Part shown: positions 1-12,300 of the stretch, piece by piece
How the letters are laid out: every line of letters begins with the position of its first letter
Numbering within the stretch: the stretch's first letter is position 1
NCBI RefSeq assembly: GCF_000003815.2
Contig: NC_049984.1
Location: forward strand, 1,617,300 to 1,647,845
Length of the DNA stretch: 30,546 bases
DNA from: Branchiostoma floridae
Lineage: Eukaryota; Chordata; Leptocardii; Amphioxiformes; Branchiostomatidae
Direction of reading: 5' to 3'
The notes under the pieces: model-generated
Seen by the model: only the letters and a program-made list of their open reading frames with translations
Told to the model about the DNA's origin: nothing
Database searches by the model: none
Made by a program: the position numbers and the translations under genes

Positions 1-220
1 ACACATTTTTATGTCGCTGTTTGAGGGACTTCCGGACGGACAATTGATTTGAAACTTGCATTGACTTTTTCAGAAAAGATCAAATTTTTACATTATTGGT
101 AGAAAATGCTACAGACGATTTCATTTCAGTTACACTTTAAGCTTTTGACTCATGGAACTATCCAAAGAACAAACATCAGAATACCAACAGACCAACGGCC
201 AGTATAATAAAGCTCCCTAC
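1..220. other. Intronic DNA left of ABCA exon 6
   Basis: AT-rich sequence with no open coding segment, repeat or motif that I can support. It is the start of the intron leading to the next, unseen ABCA exon. Confidence 0.5.
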
Positions 221-374
221 CCTGTCTGGCGTGGCCCCGGCCTGGAGAATGTCGGGTAGGTTCTCTCCGTCACCCAGGTCTTGCGATTTCCCGCGATGTC
301 GTGAGGGAGACGAATGGCGTAGTGCACGTCCTTGGGCAGGGCTGTGGCGTTCTGATCGATGTAGAACACGATCG
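221..374 (-). CDS. ABCA3-like: ABCA-like gene, coding exon 6 (last exon in the window)
   Basis: This exon follows acceptor TTGTGTTCCAG and ends at donor GTAGGG, phase 2. It encodes IVFYIDQNATALPKDVHYAI, then RLPHDI, TWVTERTYPTF and RPGPRQTG. The pattern of an I/VVF strand, N-glycosylation sequon, Y-I-R strand, and then P-x-F...PGPR matches the ABCA3 first loop. No further exon is seen in 1-220. Confidence 0.87.
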
Positions 375-3300
375 CTGGAACACAAGGAGACACATATCTG
401 GGTACAGGAGCAGGAACTATAAGTGCCTTGGAAGTCAGAGCCATATCAGGTTTGACTGTATGAACATCAACTCTCAACAGATGCCATTATAATACTGCCA
501 CGTGTGAAACATACATGGGTTTAGAGTTTTCTAAAGGATGTACCAGTGCAGCTTCAGTAATCCTGAGGCATATACACTTCATATATTTAGGTGTACAAGA
601 CAATCTTGAGAGGACCTATGTAACAACATCCTCTGTGAAAATTCAAGCGTCCGAAACAGCTAAGACGGCGTCTACAAGCGTCCAAAGGCGTCTGAGCGCG
701 TTTCAAACTCTCTGGACGCCTCCATTGCCGTCAGAAACGGCCGCGAACACATCGTGAGCGTCCGGGCCGTTCTGTCAGTTTTTTTGTTGGACGCCCAGAC
801 GGCTGAAAGACGTCTGAGACGGCCGTCTGAGACGGCCACTGATGGGGCTATAAAATACTTAGGAACCCGACGCCCTCAGACGGCTTGCGTCTGTCCTTAT
901 CCCCACGGGAAAAATGACGTTTTAACTTCTGCACATGCGCCAAGTTCAGCGGGTGAATTCGAATTTCAGACCGTTGAACAATCCGGCGGTTGCAGGACAT
1001 ATGTTCAGAAGGTGACTATTTCTGTGGATTTTATGTCTGTTTGTTAAAATTTTGCTTACTTTTAGACCAAGGACATCACGTCTAGAAGTAGCAGTTGATG
1101 TTTCTACGACATTGTGCTGAGGTTGCGTTTACGGCGATGACTTTATTCGTTATTTATACTAAAAAACAATGTACAAAAATTATTTGTCGTGCGCCGACAA
1201 GGGGGATAAATCATACTACTTACCTGAAGCAACTGTGAAACGTAACGGACAGGAGAAATCACAGATGCCGTCAAAAGAAGCAGCGTCCTTCCGTTAGCTG
1301 ACTGTCGATACTTTGCTGGCGCCGGTAAGTGAGTACTCATTTTATTCTTATTTTTGTACAACATGTTGTTGCAAAGTTTGCCGACGACGGTTGCAAAGTT
1401 TCGGTGCCCTCCCCACATACGCAAAGGAATGATAAAATTTAGGATCTTACTTTGATGCCACAAAATAAAAAGACTTATGAACACGTTGTAAAATACTTGT
1501 AAAAATATCTGTGGTTTCGATTAAGAATGATGCTGTTAAAATGTAGATTTAGACAACAGATAATGAGATAGCACCTACCGATTTTGCCGTCAATGAAATC
1601 GGCCCTCCCAACTACTAGGGGTTGGGAACTTATGAAACGGACGAATTTGTTTCGCTACCGCGAAATAAAAATGACATATGAGCTTTGTAGAAAATGTACT
1701 GCACATTTACAATGTATCCAGTCTTTAATTAAGACTATTGTGATTAAAATGTACGATAGAGAATTAATTAAAACGTCCTGTATTCACCCTTGATGTTATG
1801 TGGACTCGTCCATTATGATGTAACGTATGGCAGTGCGGGCGGCTCGGCGGCACAAAGAGCCGCGGACACGATTGAAGGTCGGATTGAATTTCATACATGT
1901 AGCAAAGTTTATCAAACGCCGCGAAGTATGTCTGAATTTACGAAGAAATTTGTTCAAGTTGCGTTTGATTTTAACTAAACCTGACGGCCCGGTCGTGGGT
2001 CACCCACAGGTCTTCCACTGCCTGGCTGAATATTTGTTTGTTTGGTATGTGGCAATGTCCCAACAGGCATAAAATTATAGCCGTGACCGGACGGCGTCAG
2101 AAACGGCGTCCGGGCAGCCGTCTACGCACGTTCCAAATTAAATGCACCGGCCTATTATGAGTTTCTACCGTACTGCCTGACTAACTAAAACAGTTACTGT
2201 GTCTTGAAGAAAAAATATTTTGCTAGGAGTTTGGCCCAGATATCAATCTTTAATAATATAGCGATGACTGCCTCTTGGCCTTTCATTCCATTTTCTGTCG
2301 AATTTTACGATCTGTACCCCCCGTGGGAAGGCGTGGTGGAGGCTATATTACCGCCCGTACCAGCGGCCTGGATTACGCCGTTTATGCCCGTCGCAATCTG
2401 CGTTCGATCCGTCCCAGCAGCCTGGATTACGTCATTTACGTCCGTCGCAATCGGCGTCTGGTCCGTCCGCAGAGACGTCTGTTCCCAGCGGGGGGCTCGC
2501 CCGACGGAGCGCGGGAGCGTCCGGCTGCCCGCTTTCAGACGCCGTCTCGGACGTCCCGAACGTCCGACCGGACGCGTCTAAAGTGCCAATCTAGACGCGT
2601 CCAAGCGTTTGTTATGCCGTTCGGACCGTCTTGGACGTTTTGTCGGGCGTTCAAAAGCCCGTCCCATGCCGTCCGCCGCCGTAACCGTCCAAAGCGTCCC
2701 AATAATTTAAGACGCCTTGGACGGTTGTCGCAAACGGCGTTTCGCCGTCTGAGACGCTTGAATTTTCACAGAGGATGTTTTAATGATTTGGTATTATGGC
2801 AGCCAGTAGAATTAGTGAGAGTTGGTGTTACAAATGTTATGTCTAAGGTAGCTGTTTGACAGAGTGACTACATTTCAACTGGTCCCTGAGTTAGGAATAA
2901 GTGAGAAAGTGAAGGTAACCATGGTAACACTGGTTACCTCCGTAGTACGTTGTCTGCTCCTCAGCGACGGTCCGCGCCATGTCGAACTCCGAGGCAAACT
3001 CGACCGTAGAGGCCTGCTTCTGGATCTGTCCTGTTATCTGGTTCATCAGCTGTGATGCTGCGCAGTGGAACACAGGATTAAACATTCAGTAATTTCATGC
3101 ATCAATACATTGGACTGTATTTCTGACAAATAAAGAAGACAATACAGTTCACTCCTTGTTAATCCAGGTTCCAGACTAAATGTAGGTAGTCTCAACCAAA
3201 GTAAAGAGGATGATCCGACCCACTATATATAGCTATGCAAAGGTCTGAATCTGGAATTTGAATTTTTCTTCAGCAGCATTTGCTGTCACAACAGTCACAG

Positions 3301-6300
3301 TGTACCAAATGCAAGGCAAACACTTTGCCCATTGCACCAGCCCTTCTGTTATGTCAATACATTAATCTTAGACTATTCTACAACAAAACCTTCTTCCAAT
3401 CACCAGAAACTGAGATAACAACTTACTCAGGTTGTTCCTGGGGAAGTAGGCCACCTGGTTAGGCATACTGCCGGCCATGGCAGCCATGGCAGCCAGCTGG
3501 GACAGGTTCATGGCCCCCCCATCCTGCACATTGGTGGTCTGGGCAGCCTCAAATCCTGGCTCATATGTAGCTGGAAAGACACAAACATACATGAAAACAA
3601 CTGGTAGAGTAGGGAACTGTTGGATATCAATGTCCACAGCATTCTGACTTTGTTTTCATATTTGAGCTTAAAGAACTAAGGACTAAAATAAGTACACTTT
3701 GATTTAAACAGCTCTTTAATCTTAAGGAAGAAAGCCAATATAAAAGTTAGGCGTGACACCTGGTCATTCAGTGTAATATAACCAGCTGATGCTGCATGGC
3801 ATGCCTGCAAAGCTGATGTGTTACGCAAATGCTTAAGATACAGATACAGGTACAAAAACGATACATACATACAGATAGGATTCTGAGATTCATGCATTTG
3901 TAAATCTACGTGGCATTCTCTGGTGTAAGAGAGGGTAATTGTTACTTACAGAAGCAGTGGTCTACAGCTTCCAGTCCTCTCCTAAAAGATAAATAACAGG
4001 CAACAAAATCTGTCAAGTTCAACATTCAAAAGGATCATTTATCTCCCATCACTTGGATACATCAACTTCCTTCTGCAAACTTTTCATACTTCTAATGGCT
4101 GGGATAAAAAGTCTCTCTGTAAACAAGCTAACATTTTTTAACCCTGAGTCAATGCAAATTTTGTTTTGACATGACAGAGTTTGAAATTACCCCTAAGACA
4201 AAGGACTGGTGCAGAAGAAGATGTTCATAAGTGTATTTGTCTCATTTTCTTGTCATATCTTAATTAGATGGAAACATGACACCAATTTTTACATTCTTTT
4301 ATGATACTTAAGGATAAGAACTCCATGGTACAGAAAAACTGCCTTACCTTGCAATGATCAGTAGAGCAAACAAAGCAATTGGAACAAATATCTCGATGAA
4401 GGTACCGATGGGTCTCCTGATCTGTTATACATGGAATGGTAAAAGGAAAAACATGGTTAGACTTTCATAATCTGTTCTTTGTATAGCACATTTACATGTA
4501 CCTGTTATTGTTATCACTGTTTGTGCATTGCATATCAGAACAATGTTGTTCAAGGTTCAGCACCAAGGACAGGTATTGATGTTTCAATGGAAGGCAAGCA
4601 AAATCTTCATACACATGTAAACAATCATCTTTGATTCTGGTTTTACCATGTATGTGTATTTGTATGCTTGTGTTTGTGTATGTTTGTATGTGTGCGTGTG
4701 TGCATGGTTGTGTGTATGCGTGTCAGGGTTGCAGCCAACCTGAAATCATTTTCAGTCCCCTCGATTTTGAATCCTATCGAGCACCCAAGGCGGGGGTCCA
4801 GGGGAGCATAGATTTTGAAATCTAGAGTTTACATATCTATTTTTGTCATCACAGAGGACGAAATGGGCAAATTTCTCCAGCTGCAAAATTCTGTCAAAGG
4901 ACGGAGGGACGGGAGCTGGCTACAACCCTGGTGCGTGTGCATATTTGTGTGTATGTGTGTGCGTGAGTGTGTGCATATTTGTGTGTATGTGTGTGCGTGA
5001 GTGTGTGCATATTTGTGTGTATGTGTGTGCGTGAGTGTGTGCATGTTTGTGTGTATGTGTGTGTGCATATTTGTGTGTATGTGTGTGCGTGAGTGTGTGC
5101 ATATTTGTGTGTATGTGTGTGCGTGAGTGTGTGCATATTTGTGTGTATGTGTGTGCGTGAGTGTGTGCATGTTTGTGTGTATGTGTGTGTGCATATTTGT
5201 GTGTATGTGTGTGCGTGAGTGTGTGCATGTTTGTGTGTGCTTGTATGTACGTGTGCCCTTGTACATGTGTAGGTATTCCACATTTAGTATAAAAGCAACA
5301 ATGTTTAGCACCAAGGACAGACATGGAGATGCCAAATTTGACCGTTACAATGCTGACGACTGCCATAACAAATACAAATTCAGCTTATGGATGTGCACTG
5401 GGCCAACAAAGGTTTAATGTTGGGCCACATAACTGGGGGAATGAATAAATGAGGGTGAAAACCTCTCTATGACGATAACAAAACATGTTTGTATACACCA
5501 ATATTGGATGTCAATACAATGTACATGTGTACACTATCATTATCAATTTTCCATGTTTTAATCCAAGCCTCTTCTTTCCCTGGACCTCTACAATAAACCT
5601 ATTGATCATGAATATCAAATAAACATGGAAGACAAAACTAAGAGCACAGCATGCACAGGAACACCTGAAAATGGCAAAAAAACAACATGAAGATTTACGA
5701 CTAAAAAGCTTACTCAAGCTTCTTAGTGCTTCTGAAGGATTTTCCTTTATTGCACTTTACCACGAGATTATGGTGTTCCTAGACTTCATGATTGTTGCTG
5801 TATAACAGCTGTTTTCCAAATTTCATGGTACCTTGTTAAAACCCTTACAACTTATCATGTTTGTGCATGTAGAGTCAAGTTTGATATCTCATTTCAAAGA
5901 GCAACCCCTCTCCACTACATGTGCCAGGCATTTTTACTAGTACCTCTATCATAATGTTGTCAGAGATATATTCCATAAAATATTTGATCATTCAATATTC
6001 TCAGGGCTGCCTCTACAGACTTAATTGGCCTTCCAGTTAGGAATTTGAGGCATGGGTGCCATGCTGACTCGATCTTACGTAAAAATTCAGCATCAGCTTA
6101 CAGATTATGTTTCAATAAAGAAACTATGTACAGGAGGTCCTTGTCACTCCCATGTAATTTCTGCCTTGTTCATCACAACAAAAGACTCTCAGAGACTTCA
6201 TTTTCTCTTTGTTATCGGGCGTTGCAGTGGCAAAACAGATCCATGACAACCAAACACCAGCAGCTGTCACAGCACGAAAACAACCTTTTAAGCAAAGTTT

Positions 6301-9300
6301 CAGAGATACGTATAAAGCCCTTAAAGGCGGAGAAATATTTCAGCAGATTTTAAGATCTATCAAAGGCATCGGAAACATACATTTGGCATTTACGGAAGAT
6401 TTCAGCGTTTGTAAATCTAACTTAATCTGTTGTGTTTCTTTGCGTGAATTTTACATGTATTTTAGTATGCCGAAAAGACAACTTAAATGTCTCAAAAATA
6501 TTTTCTGTCAAAACGGACAAATACCGTTTCTCTAGATCTGTTACAGAATACATGTTAACCGGCTAAGTCAAATGTAATAATCCTTTGTCTGGTGTTAGAT
6601 AAAACATTGCGTCATCTGTTTTATAACAGTGGCAAGATTTACAGTCAAAACTGAAAATTATTGCGCTTTCTGGTACAAAATGTTATGTTTATACCTCAGC
6701 AAATACAAATACAATACAATACAAAGTCAAATACAATAATCTTCTGTGTTTTTTAGCTATTCCGAAAGCGTTTGACGTATTCAAACTTTCTGTGCACAAG
6801 GTTTAATTCGAACAGGGGAGAACCTCTCACGGTTAGCTTATATGCGCTATTTTACGTTATATGAGATGTTGCGTATACCATGGTCAATATTGACCGAAGG
6901 ATGCCATATATATAATTTATTTCGAACCGTCATTTACACAAAGAAGGGAAGACCTCCCCCGTTAATATATTTGCCAAGACGTATATGAAATGTTGCGTAA
7001 TTCATTTGAACATACGACATGTTTATTCTTTGAATCCGCGCAGTTTAAGCGAACTATGGGAGACCTCCCCCGTTTATCTTATATGTTGCCAAAACGTATA
7101 TGAAATGTTGCGTGTTTCTTTTGAACATACGACATGTTTAATCTTTGAATCCGCGCAGTTTAAGCGAACTAGGGGAGACCTCCCTTGTTTAGCTTATATG
7201 CTGCCAAAACGTATATGAAATGTTGCGTATTTCTGTAAAACATACAACATGTTTAATCTTTAAATCCGCGCAGTTTAAGCGAACTAGGGGAGACCTCCCC
7301 CGTTTAGCTTATATGCTGCCAAAACGTATATGAAATGTTGCGTATTTCTGTTGAACATACGACATGTTTAATCTTTGAATCCGCGCAGTTTAAGCGAACT
7401 AGGGGAGACCTCCCCCGTTTAGCTTATATGTTGCCAAAACTTGACGTATATGAAATGTTGCGTATTTCTGTAAAACATACGACATGTTTAATCTTTGAAT
7501 CCGCGCAGTTTAAGCGAACTAGGGGAGACCTCCCTTGTTTAGCTTATATGTTGCCAAGACGTATATGAAATGTTGCCTATTTCTGTTGAACATACGACAT
7601 GTTTAATCTTTGAATCCGCGCAGTTTAAGCGAACTAGGGGAGACCTCCCCCGTTTAGCTTTTATGTTGTCAAGACGTATATGAAATGTTGCGTATTTCTG
7701 TTGAACATACGACATGTTTAATCTTTGAATCCGCGCAGTTTAAGCGAACTAGGGGAGACCTCCCCCGTTTAGCTTATATGTTGCCAAAACTTGGCGTATA
7801 TGAAATGTTGCGTATTTCTGTAAAACATACGACATGTTTAATCTTTGAATCCGCGCAGTTTAAGCTAACTAGGGGAGACCTCCCTTGTTTAGCTTATATG
7901 TTGCCAAGACGTATATGAAATGTTGCCTATTTCTGTAAAACATACGACATGTTTAATCTTTGAATCCGCGCAGTTTAAGCGAACTAGGGGAGACCTCCCC
8001 CGTTTAGCTTTTATGTTGTCAAGACGTATATGAAATGTTGCGTATTTCTGTAAAACATACAACATGTTTAATCTTTGAATCCGCGCAGTTTAAGCGAACT
8101 AGGGGAGACCTCCCCCGTTTAGCTTATATGCTGCCAAAACGTATATGAAATGTTGCGTATTTCTGTTGAACATACGACATGGTTAATCTTTGAATCCGCG
8201 CAGTTTAAGCGAACTAGGGGAGACCTCCCTTGTTTAGCTTATATGTTGTCAAGACGTATATGAAATGTTGCGTATTTCTGTAAAACATACAACATGTTTA
8301 ATCTTTGAATCCGCGCAGTTTAAGCGAACTAGGGGAGACCTCCCCCGTTTACCTTATATGTTGCCAAGACGTATATGAAATGTTGCGTATTTCTGTTGAA
8401 CATACGACATGTTTAATCTTTGAATCCGCGTAGCTTAAGCAAACTTGGGGGCACTACCCCCGTTTTATCTATTGGCTAATACCGTCTCAAAGGTTTTATG
8501 AAACGTTGCCTTTTTCTGATGAACATACGGCATGTTTGAAGCGCAGTTTCTGCGAACAGGAGGAGACCCTTTCCTTTTTATTTTATACCGCATATATGTT
8601 ATGAAATTCCAGGGTCTAAATCAAGGTGAGGCCGCCTGTTTTCTTTGTGGCAAGTTGACACTCGAGCTAAGAGACGGTAGAAATCCCGACTACTGCTATG
8701 AATATCTCCGCGACTCAACCTCTGCTTGAAGAATAAGGATGTAGAAGGTATAGCGTTTTGTGCAGTGAGTTGTGTTTTCTCTATAAAACGACAAGCAGTC
8801 CTTACTAAAGGTAAATGTACGAAATATGTTTATTTCTTTATCTACAAGCAAGCGTCGAGAAAGAACAGTTTGTGCACACAGGCGGTGTCTTCTCGTGTTG
8901 CTCGTGTTTGTTTGGGTTAATTATGGTGATATGCGTGGGCAGGCAAGATGTAAATTTATTCAGCGTTATTTCGTACTCGCCATGGGGCGCACGCCTCCGT
9001 CCGTCCAAGGAGGTTGAACTTCCTTGGTCCGTCTGTGGCACAGCTGTGTCATGTGATAGGATGTATCCAATGGCAGAAAAGAGTGGGGGTTCAAATTTAC
9101 GGGCCATACGTACGACAAGGAGCGGTTATTTTCCAGGCGTTCATTTTTTAAGAGAAGTATTGAAGAAAGTTTGGGCCTGTTCTAGCCCGCAAGTTGTGGC
9201 CGCGACACCGCTTTTACCGCCTAGGACCCCCGGTGACGGAATTTGACTCAAAGATACGAGGTGGCTATCATTCTGTACAAGCTGTTGTTGTTGGAAATCG

Positions 9301-12300
9301 ACACAGAATGGAAATCACGGCCCTTGCACCATCCGGATTAATAGAAGCCGACACTGCAAGCTGAACATGTTTCGCGTTCACAGAATCCAGGACCATCCAA
9401 CAACACGAGTCATATCGGCCACTACTCTAGATCTTACCGGATTCTTATTCCTGTGGTGACCAGATGGAACTGTACATGTGTGCTCTTTTTAACTTACGCC
9501 GAGACGCTTCACCCGACACTGGAAATGGGACTGTGGACTGCTGCACGGAATTGCGCAACCGTTGTGATTGTTTCAACTGCCGACTACATCAGAATGAAAG
9601 GCCACAAATACTTAGTAGGCTGTAGGTTTTTTTTTACTTTTCCATGTAATATTTTCTCGTAATTCAATAAAATTTCAAAGTTTCATCCATTGTATTTTCT
9701 TGCTTTGAAATGTGCTAATGATTATTCTCCTAAAATGGCACTTATCCACACGTTATAATCAACTTAATGCACACGTATATGAGACGTACAGAGGGAACTT
9801 TAAACATGCCTTAAGGGTGTTTTAGTACGTATTTATGACAACTTTAAGCTGCTAAAAAGAAAAATATAGACACATTAAATCCTCTTAATTCACACGTATA
9901 TGAGACGTAAATAGGCTTTAGATCAAATAAACGTGAAGTTTAAACATGTCTTAAGGGCGTTTTAATAAGTATTTATGGCAAATTTAAGCTGCTGAAAAGG
10001 CACCTAAACACACGTTATCATCCACTTAATGCACACGTATATGAGACGTAAACAGGCTTTAGATCAAATAAACGTGAAGTTTAAACAAGTCTTAAGGGCG
10101 TTATAATAGGTATTTATGGCAAATTTAAGCTGCTGAAAAGGCACCTAAACACACGTTATAATCCACTTAATGCACACGTATATGAGACGTAAATAGGCTT
10201 TAGATCAAATATACGTGAAGTTTAAACATGTCTTAAGGGCGTTTTAATAGATATTTATGGCAACTTTAAACTGCTGAAAAGGCACCTAAACACACGTTAT
10301 AATCCTCTTAATGCACACGTATATGAGACGTAAACAGGCTTTAGATCAAATAAACGTGAAGTTTAATCATGTCTTAAGGGCGTTTTAATAAGTATTTATG
10401 GCAACTTTAAGCTGCTGAAAAGGCACTAAAACACACGTTATAATCCACTTAATGCACACGTATATGAGACGTAAAGAGGCTTTAGATCAAATAAACGTGA
10501 ACTTTAAACAAGTTTTAAGGGGTTTTTAAAAATCATTTACGACATCTTTAAGCTGCTTAAAGACAACGGGAAAACCGGAAAATAAGGACTAACACGGACC
10601 TACAGAAAGACCACTTAAAGGCAATATTTACGTACTCGTATAAGTGGTGTATAGATCCGTAAAGGAGGAAAATACGTCAACATTACGCATGGTTTCAGCA
10701 TCCTTAAATACCGTTTTTCGTGCCGTGTGTAAAATGATGCGTCACTCGTTGGAAATATTTGCCCTGCTCATTATGGTCTATTGAGGGCTGGGAGCTGGTG
10801 ACAGGCAAGAATGCTAACTTGTTGGGCCAGTACAGGGATATTGCTTGTTTTTAATCCAAAAAAACATATATTATTAAAGGTTCTGATGAAAAATTGTGAA
10901 GCACTGAAAGTCAAATTTACCCCAGCATAACAATGCATAAATCTGTATTCCTAGACTAGAGGCCTGCGGTTTTCTTACCAAGGCATCTTCTTGACCTGGG
11001 TGTGAGTGAGTCTTTAGCTAGATTAGTATTAACCAAGACCATGATAGTATTACAATCTTGGGGAAGAAAAACACTGGGCGGCCACAAAAGTGTTTAAACA
11101 ATGTCTGTAAGAGGAATGAAGACTCTTGATATTAATGCAGACCATTGGGCTCTGGCCCCCAAAATGTCAGTACTTTTATTTCATTAGTATTTACCACAAC
11201 CATGATAGTATTACAATCTCAGGGAAGAAAAACACGTGGGTGGCCATAACAGTGTTTAAACAATGTCTGCAAGAGGGACTTGAAGACTCTTGATATTAAT
11301 GCAGACCAAAGTGAGGCCTTTGCAAAAGACAGATCCAGCTGGAGATTCATACTGTGTAGACAACTAAAATTAGGACGAGCCAGACTGATATGCAGTGCAG
11401 AAGAAAAAGCATTGACCCAACAGAAGATAACCTTTCAACACACTTGAGTCAGCCTACAGATGTGCCCTATGTGACAGTGACTGCCAACCTCAAATAGGAT
11501 ATTTAGGCATAACAAAAACATGTACTGTAGAGATGATGTTGATTAGGATTTCAGAATATTATCATTAATTAGGATTTTTCATTATTGACTGACAGAAACC
11601 ATATATTCCTAATCTCAAAGGAGCAAGGTCTCATAAATGATTTCAGAAGCATGTTTAAGTACTAATGTGAACCGTCTAATTGCATTTGCGAGGCCAGACA
11701 TGTGCAGGAGAAACACATGTCAATGGGGAGTAATTAACAGTGGCAGCTCTGACGTCCCCGGGGAATAGAGTTGTCTGGAGCAGCCATGAATACAGGTCTC
11801 CGTAACCTAGTAACAAGTGCTGGATCGGGTATATTAGAACCAACAGGTGTTCTGGGCCAGAGTAATGATATAAACCGGTTATCAGATCATGGCTTACAAT
11901 TCATTTAGGGGGATAGGAGCACTGGTGTGCATAAAATAGAACTGCGCAAAATTGGGGGGTGTAACATTAAGTACTGCTACTGTAAGATGTCAGAAAATTA
12001 AGCCATACAAATATCCTGGTGCAAAACTGCACTCACAGTCAAAAGTTAGGAGCACAGCTCCGGTTTTGGGTGCACAAAATTGTTGTGAATGAGCCTTTCC
12101 CGGCCCTGAAGAGAAAATATGTTGGGTATCAAACTGTGAATATATATTGTAAGACTGTTATTTCAATATGGAGTGACAGCTACTGTTGTAATTTCAGACC
12201 AAAGATTTTTCATCAGATCTATATCTGAAAGTGGAGAAAATTCCTTCTTGGGGTCATAGAACCAAAAATTTCAGAATTAGAGAGTCAACTCTAGGTAAAA

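Noticed and set aside
2275-2859. 194-residue Arg-rich open frame
   Set aside because: It is generated by repeated CGTCC/GACG motifs in the GC-rich arm of the TIR element and extends into its terminal repeat; no domain is visible.
4829-5366. Long His/Thr-rich (minus) and Cys/Val-rich (plus) open frames
   Set aside because: They are translations of a GT-rich minisatellite whose 126-bp higher-order period is a multiple of three, so all frames stay open. There is no coding evidence.
6985-7918. Three near-identical 77-residue open frames
   Set aside because: They follow the 115/120-bp satellite units exactly (two are 350 bp apart) and have no start context or splice support.
6975-8470. CRISPR-like repeat array
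   Set aside because: Units are contiguous 115-bp repeats without unique spacers, in a eukaryotic intron.
8532-8729. 65-residue open frame at the right edge of the 115-bp array
   Set aside because: Its first third is degenerate satellite sequence and no domain is visible.
8815-9246. 143-residue plus-strand open frame between the satellites
   Set aside because: No recognisable domain, no splice or promoter evidence, and opposite to the host gene; kept only as part of the unassigned region.
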